DNA of 64,000 nucleotides from positions 555,540 through 619,539 of the forward strand of contig NZ_NFZQ01000001.1 in NCBI RefSeq assembly GCF_002165135.1, given 5' to 3'. Numbering within the stretch: position 1 is the stretch's first letter; each line of letters starts with the position of its first letter. Source of the DNA: Pseudomonas sp. SID14000 (GTDB lineage: Bacteria; Pseudomonadota; Gammaproteobacteria; Pseudomonadales; Pseudomonadaceae). A model generated the notes under the pieces. That model had not been told where the DNA came from and made no database searches. It saw only the letters and a program-made list of their open reading frames with translations. A program made the position numbers and the translations under genes. This document shows positions 38,337 to 49,276 of the stretch, one piece after another.

Positions 38337-38807
38337 TCAGCGCGACAGTGGCAGGCTGGTGGTGGACTTGATCTCCGACAGCGCCACAATCGAGTTCACC
38401 TCCTGTATCCCCGGCACGTTCGACAGCTTTTCGAAGAAGAACCGCTCATACGCCTCGATGTCCGGTGTGACGATGCGCAACAGAAAGTCCACCGACCCCA
38501 TCAGCACATAACACTCCAGCACCTCCGGAAAACCGCGGATCGCGTCGGTGAACTCGGTGAAGTTGGAGCGCCCGTGGGCGTTCAGTTTCACCTCGGCGAA
38601 AATCTGCGTGTTCAGGCCGACCTTCTTGCGGTCCAGCAAGGTCACCTGCCCGCGAATCACTCCCTCCTCCTTCAACCGCTGGATACGTCGCCAGCACGGC
38701 GATTGCGACAGCCCCACGCGCTCAGCGATCTGTGCGCTGGACAGCGAAGCGTCCTCCTGCAGCAGTTCGAGGATACGGCGATCATAGGCGTCCAGCTCGC
38801 TGTGCAT
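38337..38807 (-). CDS. Lrp/AsnC family transcriptional regulator
   Basis: This 156-residue protein has an N-terminal winged helix (LDAYDRRILELLQEDASLSSAQIAERVGLSQSPCWRRIQRL) and a C-terminal RAM/AsnC effector domain with VLECYVLMGSVDFLLRI. Such regulators sense amino acids. The 126-base divergent region toward the ACT-like gene is AT-rich and likely contains its binding sites. Its target is not evident; the ACT-like gene and itself are candidates. Confidence 0.92.
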   Translation of the reverse strand: MHSELDAYDRRILELLQEDASLSSAQIAERVGLSQSPCWRRIQRLKEEGVIRGQVTLLDRKKVGLNTQIFAEVKLNAHGRSNFTEFTDAIRGFPEVLECYVLMGSVDFLLRIVTPDIEAYERFFFEKLSNVPGIQEVNSIVALSEIKSTTSLPLSR

Positions 38808-38933
38808 TGATAATTCTCCAAAACAGCACTTATTGAATAGAAGAATTCACCAATACAGCAAAATGGTCAAATCATAGCGAAAAAATACCGTCGCGAACGT
38901 GCAAGAATTTCTTCAACACTTGCGGAGACCAGC

Positions 38934-39239
38934 ATGAACCCACAGCCCCGTACCGACGCCTGGGCCGCCAGCAGCGCCCACAGTACCGTGCACTATCGCC
39001 TGCAGGCAGAGGCCGAGCCTGACAGCCTGTGCCGGGTACTCAACCTCTTTGCCCTGCAGTTCCTGACCCCGCACAGCGTGCAGGTCAGCCAGCAGGAGGA
39101 CTGGCTTGATATCGAGGTCGGCATCGGCGGCCTGAGCTGGCACCGGGCCGAGGTGATTGCGCAGAAACTGCGTAACCTGGTGTGTGTGGGTGAGGTGAGC
39201 CTGACCAACCAGCAGCGGGTGGAGCTGGCGGTGGTCTGA
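38934..39239 (+). CDS. small ACT-like domain protein
   Basis: This 101-residue protein has no signal or membrane segment. The middle (HYRLQAEAEPDSLCRVLNLFALQFLTP and the later VIAQKLRNLVCVGEVSL) resembles the ACT fold of small IlvM/IlvN-type regulatory subunits. It may bind an amino acid. Its divergent pairing with the Lrp-type gene fits amino-acid control, but no partner enzyme lies nearby. Gene existence is well supported by codon use and AGACC/GGAG upstream; function is inferred. Confidence 0.65.
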   Translation: MNPQPRTDAWAASSAHSTVHYRLQAEAEPDSLCRVLNLFALQFLTPHSVQVSQQEDWLDIEVGIGGLSWHRAEVIAQKLRNLVCVGEVSLTNQQRVELAVV

Positions 39240-39355
39240 ACCATCTGCTTTTCCTGTACAGGCACTGCAAGATCCCGAAACCTTTCTCCCTCGGTAACCC
39301 TCCCTCGCCCGGCTAGCCTTGATCAGGACTCCCCTACCAGGCACGGACGCCAACC

Positions 39356-41041
39356 ATGCATACCCCCGACAACGCGGCACTCGACCTCAAGCGCGTGCTC
39401 GAAGCCCTGCTCACCGACCAGCATCTACACGCCAACGACACCCTGCGTGTGCTTGAGCACACCGTTACTTGCCCCACCCTCCACCCGCTGGAACAGATCG
39501 CCGCCTGCGCCCTGGAAGACCGCCTACACGCTGGTCAATCCCTGGACCTGGACCGCCTCTGCCAATGGCTGGCCAACAGGGTTGGCCAGCCCTACCTGCG
39601 CATCGACCCGCTGCAACTGGACCTGCCCCAGGTGACCGGGCTGATATCCCCGGCCTTCGCCCAGCGCCATGGCATCCTCATCGTCGCCGCCGACGCCTCC
39701 AGCGTCACCGTCGCCAGCGCCCAGCCCTACCAGGATGACTGGCAGGCCGACCTCACCCGCAGCCTGGGCCGGCCGATCCGTCGCGTGCTGGCCAACCCGC
39801 AGCAGGTCCGCCAGGCAGGGCAGTCGTTTCATCGCCTGGCCCAATCGGTAAAAGGCGCGCAACACCAGCAGTCAGCCAGCCTGGGCGAACTCGAACAACT
39901 GCTGGAGCTTGGCAAGCGCCAGACCGAGGCCAGCGCGGACGACGCGCACATCGTGCATATCGTCGACTGGCTGCTGCAGTACGCCATCGAGCAACGCGCC
40001 AGCGATATCCACCTGGAACCCCGCCGCGAGCAGGGGCACCTGCGCTACCGCATCGACGGCCTGCTGCACAGCGTCTATGCCTTTCCCGCCGGGGTGACTC
40101 TGGCGCTGGTCAGCCGCCTGAAACACCTGGGGCGCATGGACGTCGCGGAAAAGCGCCGGCCGCAGGATGGCCGGCTGCAAAGCCGCCTGCCTGGCGGCGG
40201 CGAGGTAGAACTGCGGCTGTCGACCTTGCCGACCCCGTTCGGCGAAAAACTGGTGCTGCGCCTGTTCGACCCGCAACAGCTGCAAGAAGGCTTCGACCGG
40301 CTGGGCCTGGATGGGCCGCAACTGGATCAATGGCAAGGCCTGTTACGCCAACGCCAGGGCATCATTCTGGTAACCGGCCCCACCGGTTCCGGCAAGACCA
40401 GCACGCTGTACGCCAGCCTCAAGCTGCTGGCCACGCCGCAGGTCAACCTGTGCACCATCGAAGACCCGATCGAGCGCCTGGATCCCGCCTTCAACCAGCT
40501 GCAGGTGCAGCCCGCCCTGGACCTGGGTTTCGCCAATGGCGTGCGAGCCATGCTGCGTCAGGACCCGGACATCATCATGATCGGCGAAATCCGTGACCGC
40601 GAGACCGCCCTGGTAGCGGTACAGGCGGCCCTGACCGGGCACCTGGTGCTGTCGACCCTGCATACCAACGACGCCTGTGGCGCGATCACCCGCCTGCAGG
40701 AACTGGGTGTGGCCGACTACCTGATCAAGGCTACGCTGGTCGGAGTCATGGCCCAGCGGTTGGTGCGCACACTGTGCCCGGATTGCCGGGGTGTTGCAGC
40801 AGTGTCTGGTGGGCAGCCGTGCGGCACCTGCCGTGGCACCGGGTTCCATGGTCGCACGGGGTTGTTCGAACTACTGGTGCCCAGCGACAGCCTACGCGCC
40901 CAGATTGGCCCGGGCAGCGACCTGGCCAGTTTGCGGCGTCAGGCAGTAGCAGATGGACTGGTTGATCTACGCCGCTGTGGGGAGGCCAAAGTGGCCCGCG
41001 GACAGACCCGTCAGGATGAAGTGCTACGGGCCTGTTCCTGA
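39356..41041 (+). CDS. orphan GspE/PilB-family secretion ATPase
   Basis: This 561-residue protein contains an N-terminal MshEN/GspE-N region (about 60-160) and the type II/IV ATPase core. The core has Walker A GPTGSGKTS (341-349), an Asp box around LCTIEDPIE, Walker B DPDIIMIGEIRDRETA and a His box STLHTND. The zinc-binding CPDC...CGTC site is present near the C-terminus. Normally it powers a type II secretion or type IV pilus machine, yet no gsp or pil gene lies in the window. From memory a lone ATPase is also found upstream of gcvP in P. aeruginosa, so this is a conserved orphan. Confidence 0.88.
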   Translation: MHTPDNAALDLKRVLEALLTDQHLHANDTLRVLEHTVTCPTLHPLEQIAACALEDRLHAGQSLDLDRLCQWLANRVGQPYLRIDPLQLDLPQVTGLISPAFAQRHGILIVAADASSVTVASAQPYQDDWQADLTRSLGRPIRRVLANPQQVRQAGQSFHRLAQSVKGAQHQQSASLGELEQLLELGKRQTEASADDAHIVHIVDWLLQYAIEQRASDIHLEPRREQGHLRYRIDGLLHSVYAFPAGVTLALVSRLKHLGRMDVAEKRRPQDGRLQSRLPGGGEVELRLSTLPTPFGEKLVLRLFDPQQLQEGFDRLGLDGPQLDQWQGLLRQRQGIILVTGPTGSGKTSTLYASLKLLATPQVNLCTIEDPIERLDPAFNQLQVQPALDLGFANGVRAMLRQDPDIIMIGEIRDRETALVAVQAALTGHLVLSTLHTNDACGAITRLQELGVADYLIKATLVGVMAQRLVRTLCPDCRGVAAVSGGQPCGTCRGTGFHGRTGLFELLVPSDSLRAQIGPGSDLASLRRQAVADGLVDLRRCGEAKVARGQTRQDEVLRACS

Positions 41042-41130
41042 GCAAAAATCCTTTGCATTCAAGGAACTTGCACCCTTGTCGCAGGATCAAACCGCGCATC
41101 TTCAACCCTCACCCTTCGAGGTGTTTCAAC

Positions 41131-41445
41131 ATGCGTTTCAAAACCGCCATCGCTGCCGCTGCCTTGTTTTCGCTGCCTATCGGTTCGGCCATGGCCGATA
41201 CCTTCTGGCGTAACGTGATGACTACCGGTGCTACCACGGCATCGAGCTACCTGACATCCGGGGACCACAAGCTGGTGATGGCGGCGCAGGATGACGCCGG
41301 CAGCTTCGTGGCCAGCGAAGGCGCAATCCGCGGGCCGTTCCTTGAAGCGGCGATTCGCCAGGCCCGCGCGGAGAACCCGGGGATGCAGGCTTCCGATATG
41401 GAACTGGCCAATGCCATCCTGGCCAAGAATGCGGTAGCCGAGTAA
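41131..41445 (+). CDS. DUF2388 family exported protein
   Basis: This 104-residue protein has a signal peptide (MRFKTAIAAAALFSLPIGSAMA) and a mature part with FWRNVMTTGATTASSYLT and AAQDDAGSFVASEGAIRGPFLEAAI, which marks the Pseudomonas DUF2388 group. It is expected in the periplasm. Function is unknown. ATG 41131 is used because the frame upstream (from 41053) does not look like a signal. Confidence 0.8.
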   Translation: MRFKTAIAAAALFSLPIGSAMADTFWRNVMTTGATTASSYLTSGDHKLVMAAQDDAGSFVASEGAIRGPFLEAAIRQARAENPGMQASDMELANAILAKNAVAE

Positions 41446-41458
41446 CCACGTCGCCTGC

Positions 41459-41541
41459 TTCGCGGGTGAACCCGCTCCCACAGGTACTGCACAGTATTCA
41501 AAACTTGTACAAGCCCTGTGGGAGCGGGTTTACCTGCGAAG
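41459..41541. repeat. REP pair (BIME), GTGGGAGCGGGTTYACCCGCGAA family
   Basis: Two inverted units lie between the convergent DUF2388 and gcvP genes. Confidence 0.87.
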
Positions 41542-41564
41542 AGGCCGGCACAGGCAAATCACAA

Positions 41565-44438
41565 TTAGCGATACGCCTCCACCGGCACACAAGCACAGAA
41601 CAGATTCCTGTCCCCATACACGTTGTCGACCCGGTTCACCGCTGGCCAGTACTTGTGCTGGCGCACGTGAGCACTGGGCGCCACCGCCTGCTCCAGGCTG
41701 TAGGGCCTGTCCCACACCGCCAGCACATCGGCCAGGGTATGCGGCGCATGCTTGAGCGGGTTGTTCTCCGCTGGCCAGTTGCCCTCCTGCACTTCGCCAA
41801 TTTCCGCCCGAATCGCCAGCATCGCCTCGACGAAGCGGTCCAGCTCGGCCTTCGACTCACTCTCGGTCGGTTCGACCATCAGCGTGCCCGGCACGGGGAA
41901 CGACATGGTCGGCGCGTGGAAGCCATAATCCATCAGGCGCTTGGCCACATCCTCCTCGCTGATGCCGGTCAGCGCCTTCAGCGGCCGCAGGTCAAGGATG
42001 CACTCATGCGCCACCCGCTGGTTACGCCCGCGGTAGAGCACCGGGAACGCGCCACCCAGCTGGCTGGCCAGGTAATTGGCCGAGAGGATCGCCACCTCAC
42101 TGGCATCGGCCAGCTGCGGGCCCATCATGGCTATGTACATCCAGCTGATCGGCAAGATACTCGCACTGCCCCAGGGCGCAGCACTGACCGCGCTGTTGCT
42201 CGGTTCCAGGCCGGGTACGGGCACCACCGGGTGGCTGGCGACGAACGGCTTGAGATGCGCGCGAATGCCGATCGGCCCCATGCCCGGGCCGCCACCACCG
42301 TGGGGGATGCAGAAGGTCTTGTGCAGGTTCATGTGTGAAACGTCGGCGCCGATATCTGCCGGACGCGCCAGCCCCACCTGGGCATTGAGGTTGGCGCCGT
42401 CCATGTAAACCTGGCCGCCGTGCTGGTGGACCACTTCGCAGATTTCGCGAATCCCCTCTTCGTAAACGCCATGGGTCGACGGATAGGTGATCATCAGGCA
42501 CGACAAACGGTCCCCGGCCGCGTGAGCCTTGGCCTTGAAGTCAGCCAGGTCAACGTTGCCATCATCGTCGCAGTCGACAATCACCACCTCCATGCCGGCC
42601 ATTTGCGCCGACGCCGGGTTGGTACCGTGGGCCGACGACGGGATCAGGCACAGCGTGCGTTGCGGCTGGTGGCGGCTGCGGTGGTAGCGGGTAATGGCCA
42701 TCAGGCCGGCGTACTCGCCCTGGGCACCGGAGTTTGGCTGCATGCAGATGGCATCGAAGCCGGTAATTGCGCACAGCCAGCTTTCCAGTTCGTCGATCAT
42801 CGCCTTGTAGCCGGTGGCCTGGGCCGCCGGGGCAAACGGGTGCAGTTGGGCAAAGCCAGGCCAGGTGATGGGGATCATCTCGCTGGTAGCGTTGAGCTTC
42901 ATGGTGCACGAGCCCAGCGGGATCATCGACTGGTTCAGCGCCAGGTCTTTGTTCTCTAGCTGCTTGAGGTAACGCAGCATCTCGGTTTCGCTGTGGTGCA
43001 GGTTGAACACCGGGTGGGCGAGAAACGGCGTGCGCCGCACCAGGTTGGCGGGGATGCCTTCGGGCAAGGCCAACTGGTCGAGTGCGGCGATATTCAGCCC
43101 GTGGTCCACCCCAAGGAAGATGTCGAACAGGCGCAACACCGTATGCTCCGAGCAGGTCTCGTCCAGGCTCACGCCCAGGTGCCCGCGGCCGAGGATGCGC
43201 AAGTTGATCTGTGCTGCCTCGGCGCTTTCGATGATGGCCGCCTGAGTGCCACCGACGTCCAGGGTGAGCGTGTCGAAGAAATGCTGGTTGAGGCGCTTGA
43301 TGCCCTTGGCTTCGAGGCCGGCGGCCAGGATGAAGGTCAGCCGGTGCACACGCTGGGCGATGCGCTGCAGGCCTTCCGGGCCGTGGTACACCGCGTAGAA
43401 GCCGGCAATGTTGGCCAGCAGCACCTGGGCCGTACAGATGTTGGAGTTGGCCTTCTCGCGGCGGATATGCTGCTCGCGGGTCTGCAGGGCCATGCGCAGT
43501 GCAGTATTGCCACGGGCATCGCGCGACACGCCAATGATGCGCCCCGGCATGGCCCGCTTATAGTCGTCACGACAGGCGAAATAGGCCGCGTGGGGGCCAC
43601 CATAGCCCATCGGCACGCCGAAGCGCTGGGTTGAGCCCAGTACCACATCGGCGCCCAGTTCCCCGGGCGGTGCCAGCACCACCAGGCTGAGCAGGTCGGC
43701 GGCCACGCAGGCCATTGCATGCTGGTTATGCAAATGTTCGATCAACGGGCGCAGGTCGCGCACCTCGCCGTGGGTGTCCGGATACTGCAGCAAGGCACCG
43801 AAAACTGTGTGTTTGCCAAGGTTATCCACAGAGTCGACGATCAGCTCGAAGCCAAAGCCCTCGGCACGGGTCTTCAGAACCGAGAGGGTCTGTGGGTGGC
43901 AGTGTTCATCGGCGAAAAAGGCATTGCTCTTGTTGCGCGCCACCCGCTTGGCCAGGGCCATGGCTTCGGCGGCGGCAGTGGCTTCGTCGAGCAGCGAGGC
44001 GTTGGCCAAAGCCAGCCCGGTGAGGTCGATGACCATCTGCTGGAAGTTCAGCAGCGCCTCCAGCCGGCCTTGGGCAATCTCGGGCTGATAGGGCGTATAG
44101 GCGGTGTACCAGCCGGGGTTTTCCAGCACGTTGCGCAGGATCACCGTAGGGGTGATGGTGCCGTGGTAGCCCATGCCGATCAGGCTGGTCCAGACCTGAT
44201 TCTGATCGGCATAACCGGCGAGCTTGGCCAAGGCGGCCTGTTCGTCCAGCGCCGGAGGCAGGTCGAGGGGGCGATTGAGGCGAATGTCTGGCGGTACGGT
44301 CTGCTCGATCAGCTCACTGCGGCTGGCAACACCCAGCGCGTTGAGCATGGCCTGCTGCTCCGTGGCATCGGGGCCAAGGTGGCGACGCAGGAAAGGGTTG
44401 AGCTCTTGCAGTTGATGCAGGGATGGCGACTGGGACAT
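41565..44438 (-). CDS. gcvP: glycine dehydrogenase (decarboxylating), P-protein
   Basis: This 957-residue single-chain P-protein decarboxylates glycine with PLP and passes the aminomethyl group to GcvH. The PLP lysine is Lys707 in [18 protein letters not shown]. Both homologous halves are present, as in E. coli GcvP (957 residues). It is the last gene of gcvT-gcvH-gcvP. The 194-base gap to gcvH holds a REP pair. Confidence 0.97.
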   Translation of the reverse strand: MSQSPSLHQLQELNPFLRRHLGPDATEQQAMLNALGVASRSELIEQTVPPDIRLNRPLDLPPALDEQAALAKLAGYADQNQVWTSLIGMGYHGTITPTVILRNVLENPGWYTAYTPYQPEIAQGRLEALLNFQQMVIDLTGLALANASLLDEATAAAEAMALAKRVARNKSNAFFADEHCHPQTLSVLKTRAEGFGFELIVDSVDNLGKHTVFGALLQYPDTHGEVRDLRPLIEHLHNQHAMACVAADLLSLVVLAPPGELGADVVLGSTQRFGVPMGYGGPHAAYFACRDDYKRAMPGRIIGVSRDARGNTALRMALQTREQHIRREKANSNICTAQVLLANIAGFYAVYHGPEGLQRIAQRVHRLTFILAAGLEAKGIKRLNQHFFDTLTLDVGGTQAAIIESAEAAQINLRILGRGHLGVSLDETCSEHTVLRLFDIFLGVDHGLNIAALDQLALPEGIPANLVRRTPFLAHPVFNLHHSETEMLRYLKQLENKDLALNQSMIPLGSCTMKLNATSEMIPITWPGFAQLHPFAPAAQATGYKAMIDELESWLCAITGFDAICMQPNSGAQGEYAGLMAITRYHRSRHQPQRTLCLIPSSAHGTNPASAQMAGMEVVIVDCDDDGNVDLADFKAKAHAAGDRLSCLMITYPSTHGVYEEGIREICEVVHQHGGQVYMDGANLNAQVGLARPADIGADVSHMNLHKTFCIPHGGGGPGMGPIGIRAHLKPFVASHPVVPVPGLEPSNSAVSAAPWGSASILPISWMYIAMMGPQLADASEVAILSANYLASQLGGAFPVLYRGRNQRVAHECILDLRPLKALTGISEEDVAKRLMDYGFHAPTMSFPVPGTLMVEPTESESKAELDRFVEAMLAIRAEIGEVQEGNWPAENNPLKHAPHTLADVLAVWDRPYSLEQAVAPSAHVRQHKYWPAVNRVDNVYGDRNLFCACVPVEAYR

Positions 44439-44533
44439 GACGACGCTCTCTTCCTGGAACAGCTCTCATGGAGACTTACAAGTCTAGGAAGGGATTGCCG
44501 ATTCTGCGGGGAAAGTTGCTTGCAGGCCCGGCC

Positions 44534-44620
44534 TCTTCGCGGCTAAAGCCGCTCCCACAGGGACCGCACAGGTATCAGACGCTGTGCAGTACCTGTGGGA
44601 GCGGCTTTAGCCGCGAAGAA
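44534..44620. repeat. REP pair (BIME), GTGGGAGCGGCTTTAGCCGCGAA family, between gcvH and gcvP
   Basis: Two inverted CTTTAG-variant units sit inside the gcv operon. They may separate stability of the gcvTH and gcvP parts of the message. Confidence 0.87.
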
Positions 44621-44632
44621 GGCAACGCAGTA

Positions 44633-45016
44633 TTACTCGCCGATCGCGGCCTTGTAGCCCGCGGCATCCAGCAGCTTGTCCAGCTCGGCCGGGTTGCTTG
44701 GCTTCAGCTTGAAGATCCACGACTCGTAAGGTTCTTCGTTGAGCAGCTCGGGGCTGTCGGCCAGCTCTTCGTTGACCGCGATCACTTCGCCAGAGACAGG
44801 GGCATAGATGTCCGAAGCGGCCTTGACCGACTCAACCACACCCGCGGCGTCGCCTGCACCGAACACCTTGCCGACTTCGGCCAGTTCGACGAACACGACG
44901 TCCCCCAGGGCTTCCTGGGCGTGGTCGCTGATACCCACGGTCACAGTACCATCGGCTTCCAGCCGGGCCCACTCATGGCTTTCGGCAAAACGCAGGTCAG
45001 CGGGGATATTGCTCAT
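44633..45016 (-). CDS. gcvH: glycine cleavage system H protein
   Basis: This 127-residue lipoyl carrier has the lipoate acceptor Lys65 in VESVKAASD and the family start [15 protein letters not shown]. It shuttles the methylamine between the P-, T- and L-proteins. GAGG before ATG 45016. It lies 51 bases downstream of gcvT. Confidence 0.97.
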   Translation of the reverse strand: MSNIPADLRFAESHEWARLEADGTVTVGISDHAQEALGDVVFVELAEVGKVFGAGDAAGVVESVKAASDIYAPVSGEVIAVNEELADSPELLNEEPYESWIFKLKPSNPAELDKLLDAAGYKAAIGE

Positions 45017-45067
45017 CTCTTGAATTCCTCGATTGGCTCAGCGGTACGCCCGCCGGTTGATAATGGT

Positions 45068-46150
45068 TCAGATCAGGATCTTGCCGTGACGCACGAAGGT
45101 CGGTTTGACCACCCGCACCGGGTACCACTTGCCGCGGATTTCCACCTCGGCCCGGTCGCCGGTGGCCATGGGCACGCGTGCAAGGGCAATGGACTTGCTC
45201 AGCGTAGGCGAAAAACTACCACTGGTGATCTCCCCTTCGCCAATCCCGGCCACACGCACCACCTGATGGGCACGCAGCACGCCGCGCTCCTCCAGTACCA
45301 GGCCGACCAGTTTTTCCTGCACGCCATGTTCGATTTCCGCCAGCAGACCGGCGCGGCCGATGAAGTCACGCTCGGCCGGCTCCCAGGCAATGCTCCAGCC
45401 CAGGTTGGAGGTGAGCGGGGTGTGGGTTTCGTCGATGTCCTGGCCGTACAGGTTCATGCCGGCTTCCAGGCGCAAGGTGTCGCGGGCACCCAGGCCGCTG
45501 GGGGCAATGCCAGCACCGACCAGGTCGTTGAAGAAGGCCACGGCCTGTTCACCCGGGAGCATGATCTCCAGGCCGTCTTCACCGGTATAGCCAGTGCGGG
45601 CAATGAACCAGTCACCTTCGGCAACGCCTTCGAACGGGCGCAACTCGCGGATCAGCGCGGCGCGGGTGGGGCTTAGCAAGGCCGCAACCTTTGCTCGGGC
45701 ATTCGGGCCCTGGATGGCAAGGATGGCCAGGTCGGGGCGGACCTTGAAGTCCACGGCAAAACCGTCACGCTGCAGTTGCAGCCAGTCGAGCACCTTGGTG
45801 CGGGTAGCGGCGTTGGTGACTAGGCGGTAGCCGTGTTCCGTACGATAGACGATCAGGTCGTCGATCACCCCGCCCTGCGCCTGCAGCAGCGGGCTGTACA
45901 GCGCCTTGCCGATTTCGTCGAGGCGGGCCACGTCGTTGGCCAGCAGACGCTGCAACCAGGCAGTGGCGTCGCTGCCATCGACATCGATCACGGTCATGTG
46001 GGAAACATCGAACACTCCGCAATCGCTGCGCACCTGATGGTGCTCCTCGACCTGCGAGCCATAGTGCAGGGGCATGTCCCAGCCACCGAAATCGACCGTC
46101 TTGGCGCCAAGCGCCAGGTGCAGGTCATACAAAAGCGTGCGCTGTCCCAT
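45068..46150 (-). CDS. gcvT: glycine cleavage system T protein (aminomethyltransferase)
   Basis: This 360-residue folate-binding enzyme releases ammonia and makes 5,10-methylene-THF from the GcvH-bound aminomethyl. Patterns include [22 protein letters not shown] and [22 protein letters not shown] before ATG 46150 fixes the start; the longer frame to 46381 covers the gap and the end of the upstream gene. No glycine riboswitch is recognisable in the 125 bases upstream. Confidence 0.96.
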   Translation of the reverse strand: MGQRTLLYDLHLALGAKTVDFGGWDMPLHYGSQVEEHHQVRSDCGVFDVSHMTVIDVDGSDATAWLQRLLANDVARLDEIGKALYSPLLQAQGGVIDDLIVYRTEHGYRLVTNAATRTKVLDWLQLQRDGFAVDFKVRPDLAILAIQGPNARAKVAALLSPTRAALIRELRPFEGVAEGDWFIARTGYTGEDGLEIMLPGEQAVAFFNDLVGAGIAPSGLGARDTLRLEAGMNLYGQDIDETHTPLTSNLGWSIAWEPAERDFIGRAGLLAEIEHGVQEKLVGLVLEERGVLRAHQVVRVAGIGEGEITSGSFSPTLSKSIALARVPMATGDRAEVEIRGKWYPVRVVKPTFVRHGKILI

Positions 46151-46275
46151 GGGTTTCTCCTTCCGGGCGTGGCGAAGCGGCGGCGGTCGATGACGTTGGG
46201 TCGTCAGCTCTTGTTGTGCAGGACCCGCCGCGCGAATGCCGCGCATTGTAGCCGCAAGGGCGCGGGCTGGCACCC

Positions 46276-47898
46276 TCAGTGACTGTGACCGGGTCGACGT
46301 GCCGAACGGCGAATCAGGCCGATGACCGGCAGCAAGCCCACCAGCACCAGGGTCAGTGCCGGCAGCGATGCACGCGCCCACTCACCCTCGCTGGTCATCT
46401 CGAACACCCGCACCGCCAGGGTGTCCCAGCCGAACGGGCGCATCAGCAGGGTGGCCGGCATTTCCTTGAGCACGTCGACGAACACCAGCAAGGCGGCGCT
46501 GAGGACGCCAGGTACCAGCAAAGGCAGATACACCTTGAAAAACAATCCCACGCCACTGACGCCCAGGCTACGGGATACCTCGGGCAGAGACGGGCGGATA
46601 CGCTCCAGGCTGCTCTCCAGCGGCCCGTAGGCCACCGCGATGAAGCGCACCAGGTAGGCCAGCAGCAAGGCGGCCAGGCTGCCCAGCAGCAGCGGCTTGC
46701 CGGCACCGCCCAGCCAGCCGGACAGCGGGATGACCAAGTGGTTGTCGAGATAACTGAAGGCCAGCATGATCGACACCGCCAGCACCGAGCCGGGCAAGGC
46801 ATAGCCCAGGTTGGCCAGGCCGACCCCGGCGCGGACACCGCCCGTCGGTGCCTGGCGCCGGGCAAAGGCCAGCAGCAACGCCACGCATACCGTGACCAGT
46901 GCCGCCATGCCGCCCAGGTACAGGGTGTGCAGCACCAGGCCGACATAGCGCTCGTCCAGGTCATGCCGGCCGCGCTGCCAGAACCACGCCAGCAGTTGCA
47001 GCAGCGGGATGACGAAGGCGCAGGCGAACACCAGCAGGCACCAGCCACTGGCCAGCAGCGCCTTGACCCCGCGCAGGTGGTACAGCGCCTGCCCGCGCGG
47101 CCGCTCGTTGCCGCTACGGCTGGCCCCCCTGGCTCGGCGCTCGCCGTACAGCACCAGCATCACCGCCAGCAGCAACAGGCTGGCCAGCTGGGCCGCGCTG
47201 GACAGGCTGAAGAAGCCGTACCAGGTCTTGTAGATGGCCGTGGTGAAGGTGTCGAAGTTGAACACCGCCACCGCGCCAAAGTCGGCCAGGGTTTCCATCA
47301 GGGCCAGGGCAATACCGGCGCCGATCGCCGGCCGTGCCATTGGCAGGGCCACGCGCCAGAACGCTTGCAGCGGGGACAGCCCCAGCACCCGCGCCGCTTC
47401 CATCAGGCCCTTGCCCTGGGCCAGGAATGCGGTGCGCGCCAGCAAGTAGACATAGGGGTAGAACACCAGCACCAGGACGACGATCACCCCGCCGGTGGAG
47501 CGCACCCGCGGCAGGCGCATCGGCCCGAACACCTCGCGCAGGGCGCTTTGTACCGGGCCGGCGAAGTCCAGCAGGCCGACGAAGACGAACGCCAGCACAT
47601 AGGCCGGAATGGCGAACGGTAGCATCAGCGCCCAGTCCAGCCAGCGCCGACCAGGGAACTCGCAGAGGCTGGTCAGCCAGGCCAGGCTGACACCCAGCAC
47701 GGTGACGCCGATGCCCACCCCCACCACCAGCGTCAGGGTATTGCTTAGCAGGCGAGTCATCTGGGTGTCGAGCAGGTGCGACCAGATCTGCAGGTCGATC
47801 GACTGCCAGGACAACAGCAGGACGCTCAGGGGCAGGAGCACCAGGGCGGCGACCAGGGTGACCGGGAGGTACCAGCGGCGTTGGGGGGTGTGGGGCAA
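46276..47898 (-). CDS. iron(III)-type ABC transporter permease (FbpB/SfuB-like)
   Basis: This protein of about 540 residues is a fused double permease with about 12 hydrophobic segments and two EAA loops ([21 protein letters not shown] and [21 protein letters not shown]). It fits the FbpB/SfuB family that imports ferric iron. The start is uncertain: the open frame reaches 47961 through REP sequence, and TTG 47898 (then [11 protein letters not shown]) is the best in-frame candidate. It lies downstream of the binding-protein gene; no ATPase gene is nearby. Confidence 0.88.
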   Translation of the reverse strand: MPHTPQRRWYLPVTLVAALVLLPLSVLLLSWQSIDLQIWSHLLDTQMTRLLSNTLTLVVGVGIGVTVLGVSLAWLTSLCEFPGRRWLDWALMLPFAIPAYVLAFVFVGLLDFAGPVQSALREVFGPMRLPRVRSTGGVIVVLVLVFYPYVYLLARTAFLAQGKGLMEAARVLGLSPLQAFWRVALPMARPAIGAGIALALMETLADFGAVAVFNFDTFTTAIYKTWYGFFSLSSAAQLASLLLLAVMLVLYGERRARGASRSGNERPRGQALYHLRGVKALLASGWCLLVFACAFVIPLLQLLAWFWQRGRHDLDERYVGLVLHTLYLGGMAALVTVCVALLLAFARRQAPTGGVRAGVGLANLGYALPGSVLAVSIMLAFSYLDNHLVIPLSGWLGGAGKPLLLGSLAALLLAYLVRFIAVAYGPLESSLERIRPSLPEVSRSLGVSGVGLFFKVYLPLLVPGVLSAALLVFVDVLKEMPATLLMRPFGWDTLAVRVFEMTSEGEWARASLPALTLVLVGLLPVIGLIRRSARRPGHSH

Positions 47899-47938
47899 GG
47901 CTTGGTTCTCGGTTTCGATGGCGACCGCTGCGCGGTCG

Positions 47939-48021
47939 TTCGCGGGTAAACCCGCTCCCACAGGGACAGCACAGGATTCAAGCTACGTGCGGTGCCTGTG
48001 GGAGCGGGTTTACCCGCGAAG
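47939..48021. repeat. REP pair (BIME), GTGGGAGCGGGTTYACCCGCGAA family
   Basis: Two inverted units lie between the binding-protein gene and its permease gene, within the likely transcript. Confidence 0.87.
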
Positions 48022-48058
48022 AGGCCCTGAAAGGCCCCGGAAGGATAAAGCCTGGCGC

Positions 48059-49060
48059 TTAGTTCCAGCCAGCCCGATCCATCAAGCGAATCGCTTCAGC
48101 CTGGCGCTTGCCAGCGATTTCCACTGGAATGCTGTCAGCCTTGAAGCTGCCCCACGCCGCTACTTCGTCCGATGGCTTGACCTTCGGGTTGGCCGGGAAT
48201 TCCTGGTTGATGTCGGCGAACAGCTTCTGTGCTTCCTCGCCTGTCATCCATTCCACCAGCTTCTTCGCCGCCTCCGGGTGTGGCGCATGCTTGGTCAGGC
48301 CGATGCCCGACAGGTTCACGTGCACGCCACGATCACCCTGGTTGGGCCAGAAGATCTTCACCGGCAGTTTCGGGTTCTGGTTGTGCAGGCGGCCATAGTA
48401 GTAGGTGTTGACCACGCCCACATCGCACTGGCCGGCCTCGATGGCCTGGATCACCGCGTTGTCATCGGAGAACACATCGGTGGACAGGTTGTTGACCCAG
48501 CCTTTGACGATCTGCTCGGTCTTAGCCTCGCCGTGGGTCTCGATCAGGGTGGCGGTCAGTGACTGGTTGTACACCTTCTTCGCGGTGCGCAGGCACAGGC
48601 GGCCTTCCCACTGCTTGTCGGCCAGGGCTTCGTAGGTGCTCAACTCCTGCGGCCTGACCCGCTCGGTGGAGTAGATGATGGTACGGGCGCGCAGGCTCAG
48701 GCCGGTCCATTCGTGGGACGAGGCGCGGTACTGCGATGGTATGTTCTGGTCGATGATGTCGGACTTGATCGGCTGCAGGATGCCCATCTGCTCGGCCTGC
48801 CACAGGTTGCCGGCATCGACGGTCAGGAGCAGGTCGGCCACGCCGTTGTCGCCCTCGGCCTTGATGCGCTGCATCAGCGGGGCTTCCTTGTCGGTAATGA
48901 ACTTGATCTTGACCCCGGTCTTGGCGGTATAGGCATCGAACACCGGCTTGATCAGCTCGTCGATGCGCGAGGAGTACACCACCACTTCATCCGCTGCCTG
49001 GGCGGTGCCGCCGAACAGGGTCAGGGCCAGGGCGGCCAGTAGGGGCTTGCGTGGCAACAT
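48059..49060 (-). CDS. iron(III)-type ABC transporter substrate-binding protein (FbpA/FutA-like)
   Basis: This 333-residue periplasmic protein has a signal peptide ([22 protein letters not shown]) and the family start [16 protein letters not shown]. The C-lobe tyrosine cluster [10 protein letters not shown] matches the Fe(III)-coordinating tyrosines of FbpA/FutA proteins. ATG 49060 is chosen because the frame upstream lacks a signal. It is followed by a REP pair and the permease gene. Confidence 0.9.
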   Translation of the reverse strand: MLPRKPLLAALALTLFGGTAQAADEVVVYSSRIDELIKPVFDAYTAKTGVKIKFITDKEAPLMQRIKAEGDNGVADLLLTVDAGNLWQAEQMGILQPIKSDIIDQNIPSQYRASSHEWTGLSLRARTIIYSTERVRPQELSTYEALADKQWEGRLCLRTAKKVYNQSLTATLIETHGEAKTEQIVKGWVNNLSTDVFSDDNAVIQAIEAGQCDVGVVNTYYYGRLHNQNPKLPVKIFWPNQGDRGVHVNLSGIGLTKHAPHPEAAKKLVEWMTGEEAQKLFADINQEFPANPKVKPSDEVAAWGSFKADSIPVEIAGKRQAEAIRLMDRAGWN

Positions 49061-49092
49061 GGAAAGCACTCCTCGGATCGTATGAGAGGTGC

Positions 49093-49113
49093 AAATGGTA
49101 GTGAATCCCATTT
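49093..49113. promoter_or_regulatory. inverted repeat upstream of the iron-binding protein gene
   Basis: AAATGG (49093-49098) and CCATTT (49108-49113) surround nine bases, 33 bases before the start codon. Position and symmetry suit an operator, but agreement with the Fur consensus is poor. Confidence 0.35.
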
Positions 49114-49164
49114 TCCGACTCATCTACATAGGCGTTACCGGATGTTGCAGAACTTGCGCCGCCT

Positions 49165-49260
49165 TTGTAGGAGCAGCCTTGTGCTGCGAAAGGGCCGGCA
49201 GCCCAATCTAAGATTGGCTGGCTTCACGGGCCTCTTCGCAGCACAAGGCTGCTCCTACAA
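49165..49260. repeat. REP pair (BIME), GTAGGAGCAGCCTTGTGCTGCGAA family
   Basis: Two inverted units lie between the ubiI-like stop and the start side of the iron-binding protein gene. Confidence 0.86.
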
Positions 49261-49276
49261 GGGATTGGCAAGATCT

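Noticed and set aside
45990..46275. Possible glycine riboswitch upstream of gcvT
   Set aside because: The 125-base gap lacks the conserved glycine aptamer cores, and the gene before it is on the same strand only 125 bases away.
46276..47961. Permease start at 47961
   Set aside because: The first 20 or so residues are translated REP sequence, seen at the head of several other frames in the window.
49093..49113. Fur box upstream of the iron-binding protein gene
   Set aside because: Only about 7 of 19 positions agree with the Fur consensus, so it is listed only as a generic inverted repeat.
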